From the NCBI GenBank assembly GCA_046757585.1, contig JBHHYR010000003.1, positions 1-52,687 of the forward strand: a stretch of 52,687 bases of DNA. Reading direction: 5' to 3'. A model generated the notes under the pieces. That model worked only from the letters and a program-made list of their open reading frames with translations, had not been told where the DNA came from and made no database searches. The translations under genes were made by a program, and so were the position numbers. How positions within the stretch are numbered: the first letter of the stretch is position 1; the number at the start of each line of letters is the position of its first letter. The stretch is from JBHHYR01 sp046757585. GTDB taxonomy: Bacteria; Desulfobacterota; Binatia; HRBIN30. Of the stretch, positions 51,656 to 52,687 are shown one piece after another.

Positions 51656-52357
51656 TCATGCGCGCCGTTTGAGCAGCGCTTGGCGGATCTCCACTGCCGC
51701 GGCACCGCCGCTGGACACGCCAACTGGGATCCCGCCGATGCGCCGCACACCGGCAAGCCCGGCGACGAACAAGGCGCCATTGAGCGCCACCAGTGCCCAG
51801 AACGTCACGCCGCAGACGGCAGCGGCAGCTACCAGTGTTGGGCCTACCAGTCGCCTGACGAGCCACGCCGCGAGCGGTGACCCGATCGTGCCGGACAGAT
51901 GCAGGACGATTCGCCCCGCGCGCGCAGCCGCCACATAGGTACCGTAACGCATCTTGAACCGCGGCTCGATGCCGCGCAGATATGCGTAGTCGTAGCGGAC
52001 ACCCAGCACCGTCCCCACAAGAAGCTTGAGCAGTGGTTCGAACGTGACGACCCACACCGCAGCAGCCCCCAGCACGGCGGTGCTCGATCGGCTCCGCAGC
52101 CCGACAGCGAGCAGCACCGCCCCCAGTGCCGTTGCCGCCAGCTCCAGCGCCACGGCCACGGCCACGGGTAGCGTCCGGCGTCCGGTACGCCGATGCAGCT
52201 TCTGACTGACCCGACTGATCCCGGCGGCCAGGGCCACACGCTCGCTCCGCGGCCGGTTCTGCACCCGACGCACAAACGTCTGCCACGTCCCAGGCCGGTA
52301 GCCGCCAGCGTCGAGGCTACGCTCGATGCTGGCCAGCTTGGCGCGCAGTTCCTGCAC
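51656..52357 (-). CDS. Membrane protein of unknown function
   Basis: A 233-residue protein with about 60 soluble N-terminal residues (MQELRAKLASIERSLDAGG) followed by four hydrophobic helices: VAVAVALELAATALGAVLLAVG-type near 65-86, AVLGAAAVWVVTF near 94-106 with the next turn, a helix near 160-185, and one near 190-205. The loop RYDYAYLRGIEPRFKMRYGTY is strongly polar and conserved-looking. I recognise no family. It stands alone and is not close enough to the crotonase to share a transcript with certainty. Confidence 0.72.
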   Translation of the reverse strand: MQELRAKLASIERSLDAGGYRPGTWQTFVRRVQNRPRSERVALAAGISRVSQKLHRRTGRRTLPVAVAVALELAATALGAVLLAVGLRSRSSTAVLGAAAVWVVTFEPLLKLLVGTVLGVRYDYAYLRGIEPRFKMRYGTYVAAARAGRIVLHLSGTIGSPLAAWLVRRLVGPTLVAAAAVCGVTFWALVALNGALFVAGLAGVRRIGGIPVGVSSGGAAAVEIRQALLKRRA

Positions 52358-52650
52358 GCCGACAAGTATACGCCGTGCGTCCTCCCGCAGTCCATCATGT
52401 TCGCCGTGACAGGCAGGCCAAGTGTCAACCCTGAACGGGTTGCAGCATGCCGCGCTGTCACCTTCACGCTGCGCCCGGGGAGTCGGCTTGACACCGAAAG
52501 CTGACGGTTGTTAGCCTTGAACTACAAATGAATGGGAGATCGCACGGCAACTTCGGTCAGGAAACGCTGGGCCTTCAACCACGGGTCCGCTTCTTTCGCA
52601 AACTGGTCATGTCCCGCATTTCGTGGCTCTGGACACTGCGGAGCGAAGTT
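52358..52650. other. Right-end intergenic region
   Basis: No convincing gene is seen. A possible promoter on the plus strand consists of a perfect TTGACA (52488-52493) and TAGCCT (52512-52517) at 18 bases. A frame from ATG 52528 stays open to the window edge but reads through the hairpin repeat, so it is probably not a gene. Confidence 0.4.
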
Positions 52651-52671
52651 CCCCCCTTTGAAAAAGGGGGG
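52651..52671. repeat. Perfect G/C hairpin repeat element
   Basis: CCCCCCTTT (52651-52659) pairs with AAAGGGGGG (52663-52671) around a GAA loop, and is followed by GCCAGGGGGGATTTT. I recall near-identical C6-T3/A3-G6 palindromes followed by CCAGGGGGGATTTT as dispersed repeats in many unrelated bacteria. On the plus strand the trailing ATTTTCT gives a weak T-rich tail, so it may act as a terminator. Confidence 0.75.
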
Positions 52672-52687
52672 CCAGGGGGGATTTTCT

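Noticed and set aside
52528..52687. Partial gene running off the right edge
   Set aside because: The frame reads through the hairpin repeat (giving PPFEKGG-type residues), shows no family motif and has no ribosome site.

Overview
The window is GC-rich, densely coding bacterial DNA from a Gram-negative cell. Evidence for the envelope type: several outer-membrane beta-barrel proteins, lipoproteins with lipoboxes, and a type-B succinate dehydrogenase. The mix of acyl-CoA dehydrogenase, acyl-CoA ligases, crotonase, many SDRs, TetR regulators and a haloalkane dehalogenase, together with secreted proteins carrying dockerin-like ends and Pro/Thr-rich linkers, fits an uncultured Deltaproteobacteria-like lineage (Binatota or Myxococcota/Desulfobacterota type). 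That placement is an inference from gene style; no marker gene was available to test it. I saw no rRNA, tRNA, CRISPR array, IS element or phage gene.

Layout. 1-4.1 kb: end of an acyl-CoA dehydrogenase, a CysQ-like phosphatase, a haloalkane dehalogenase and an L,D-transpeptidase. 4.0-12.8 kb (minus strand): a four-gene redox/catabolic unit made of a 1216-residue fused flavoprotein resembling NfnB+NfnA, an acyl-CoA ligase, a Tat-exported NarG/EbdA-type molybdopterin enzyme and a small Rieske protein, with no beta or gamma subunit and no chaperone gene. 13-15.5 kb: two SDRs and an MBL-fold hydrolase. 15.7-24.5 kb: an envelope/signalling block. On the minus strand it has a membrane-anchored caspase-like protease, an outer-membrane barrel protein, an unknown exported protein and a matrixin with a Cys-TM-Arg tail; divergently it has an atypical sigma factor, a membrane anti-sigma factor with an SH3 domain, and a secreted beta-propeller.

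24.6-35.7 kb: an alkyl-sulfatase-like MBL enzyme, exported cyclophilin and HAD phosphatase (coupled), an apparent operon of beta-helix lipoprotein, TPR/beta-barrel protein and FecR protein, a HisN-like phosphatase, an MBL-fold lipoprotein that has lost metal ligands, an SRPBCC protein and a class-C beta-lactamase-like hydrolase. 35.8-43.8 kb: BolA, a TetR regulator, a ferritin-like diiron gene broken by one in-frame TAA, an SDR, two GT2 glycosyltransferases, an acyl-CoA ligase, and a polysaccharide deacetylase with four tandem decapeptides. 44.2-47.6 kb: sdhCAB. 47.6-52.7 kb: a large secreted beta-helix protein, a crotonase-TetR pair with a palindromic operator between them, a small membrane protein and a terminal hairpin repeat.

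The most interesting loci are the molybdenum/Nfn-fusion/Rieske unit, the caspase/sigma/anti-sigma locus, and the diiron gene with a single nonsense codon.
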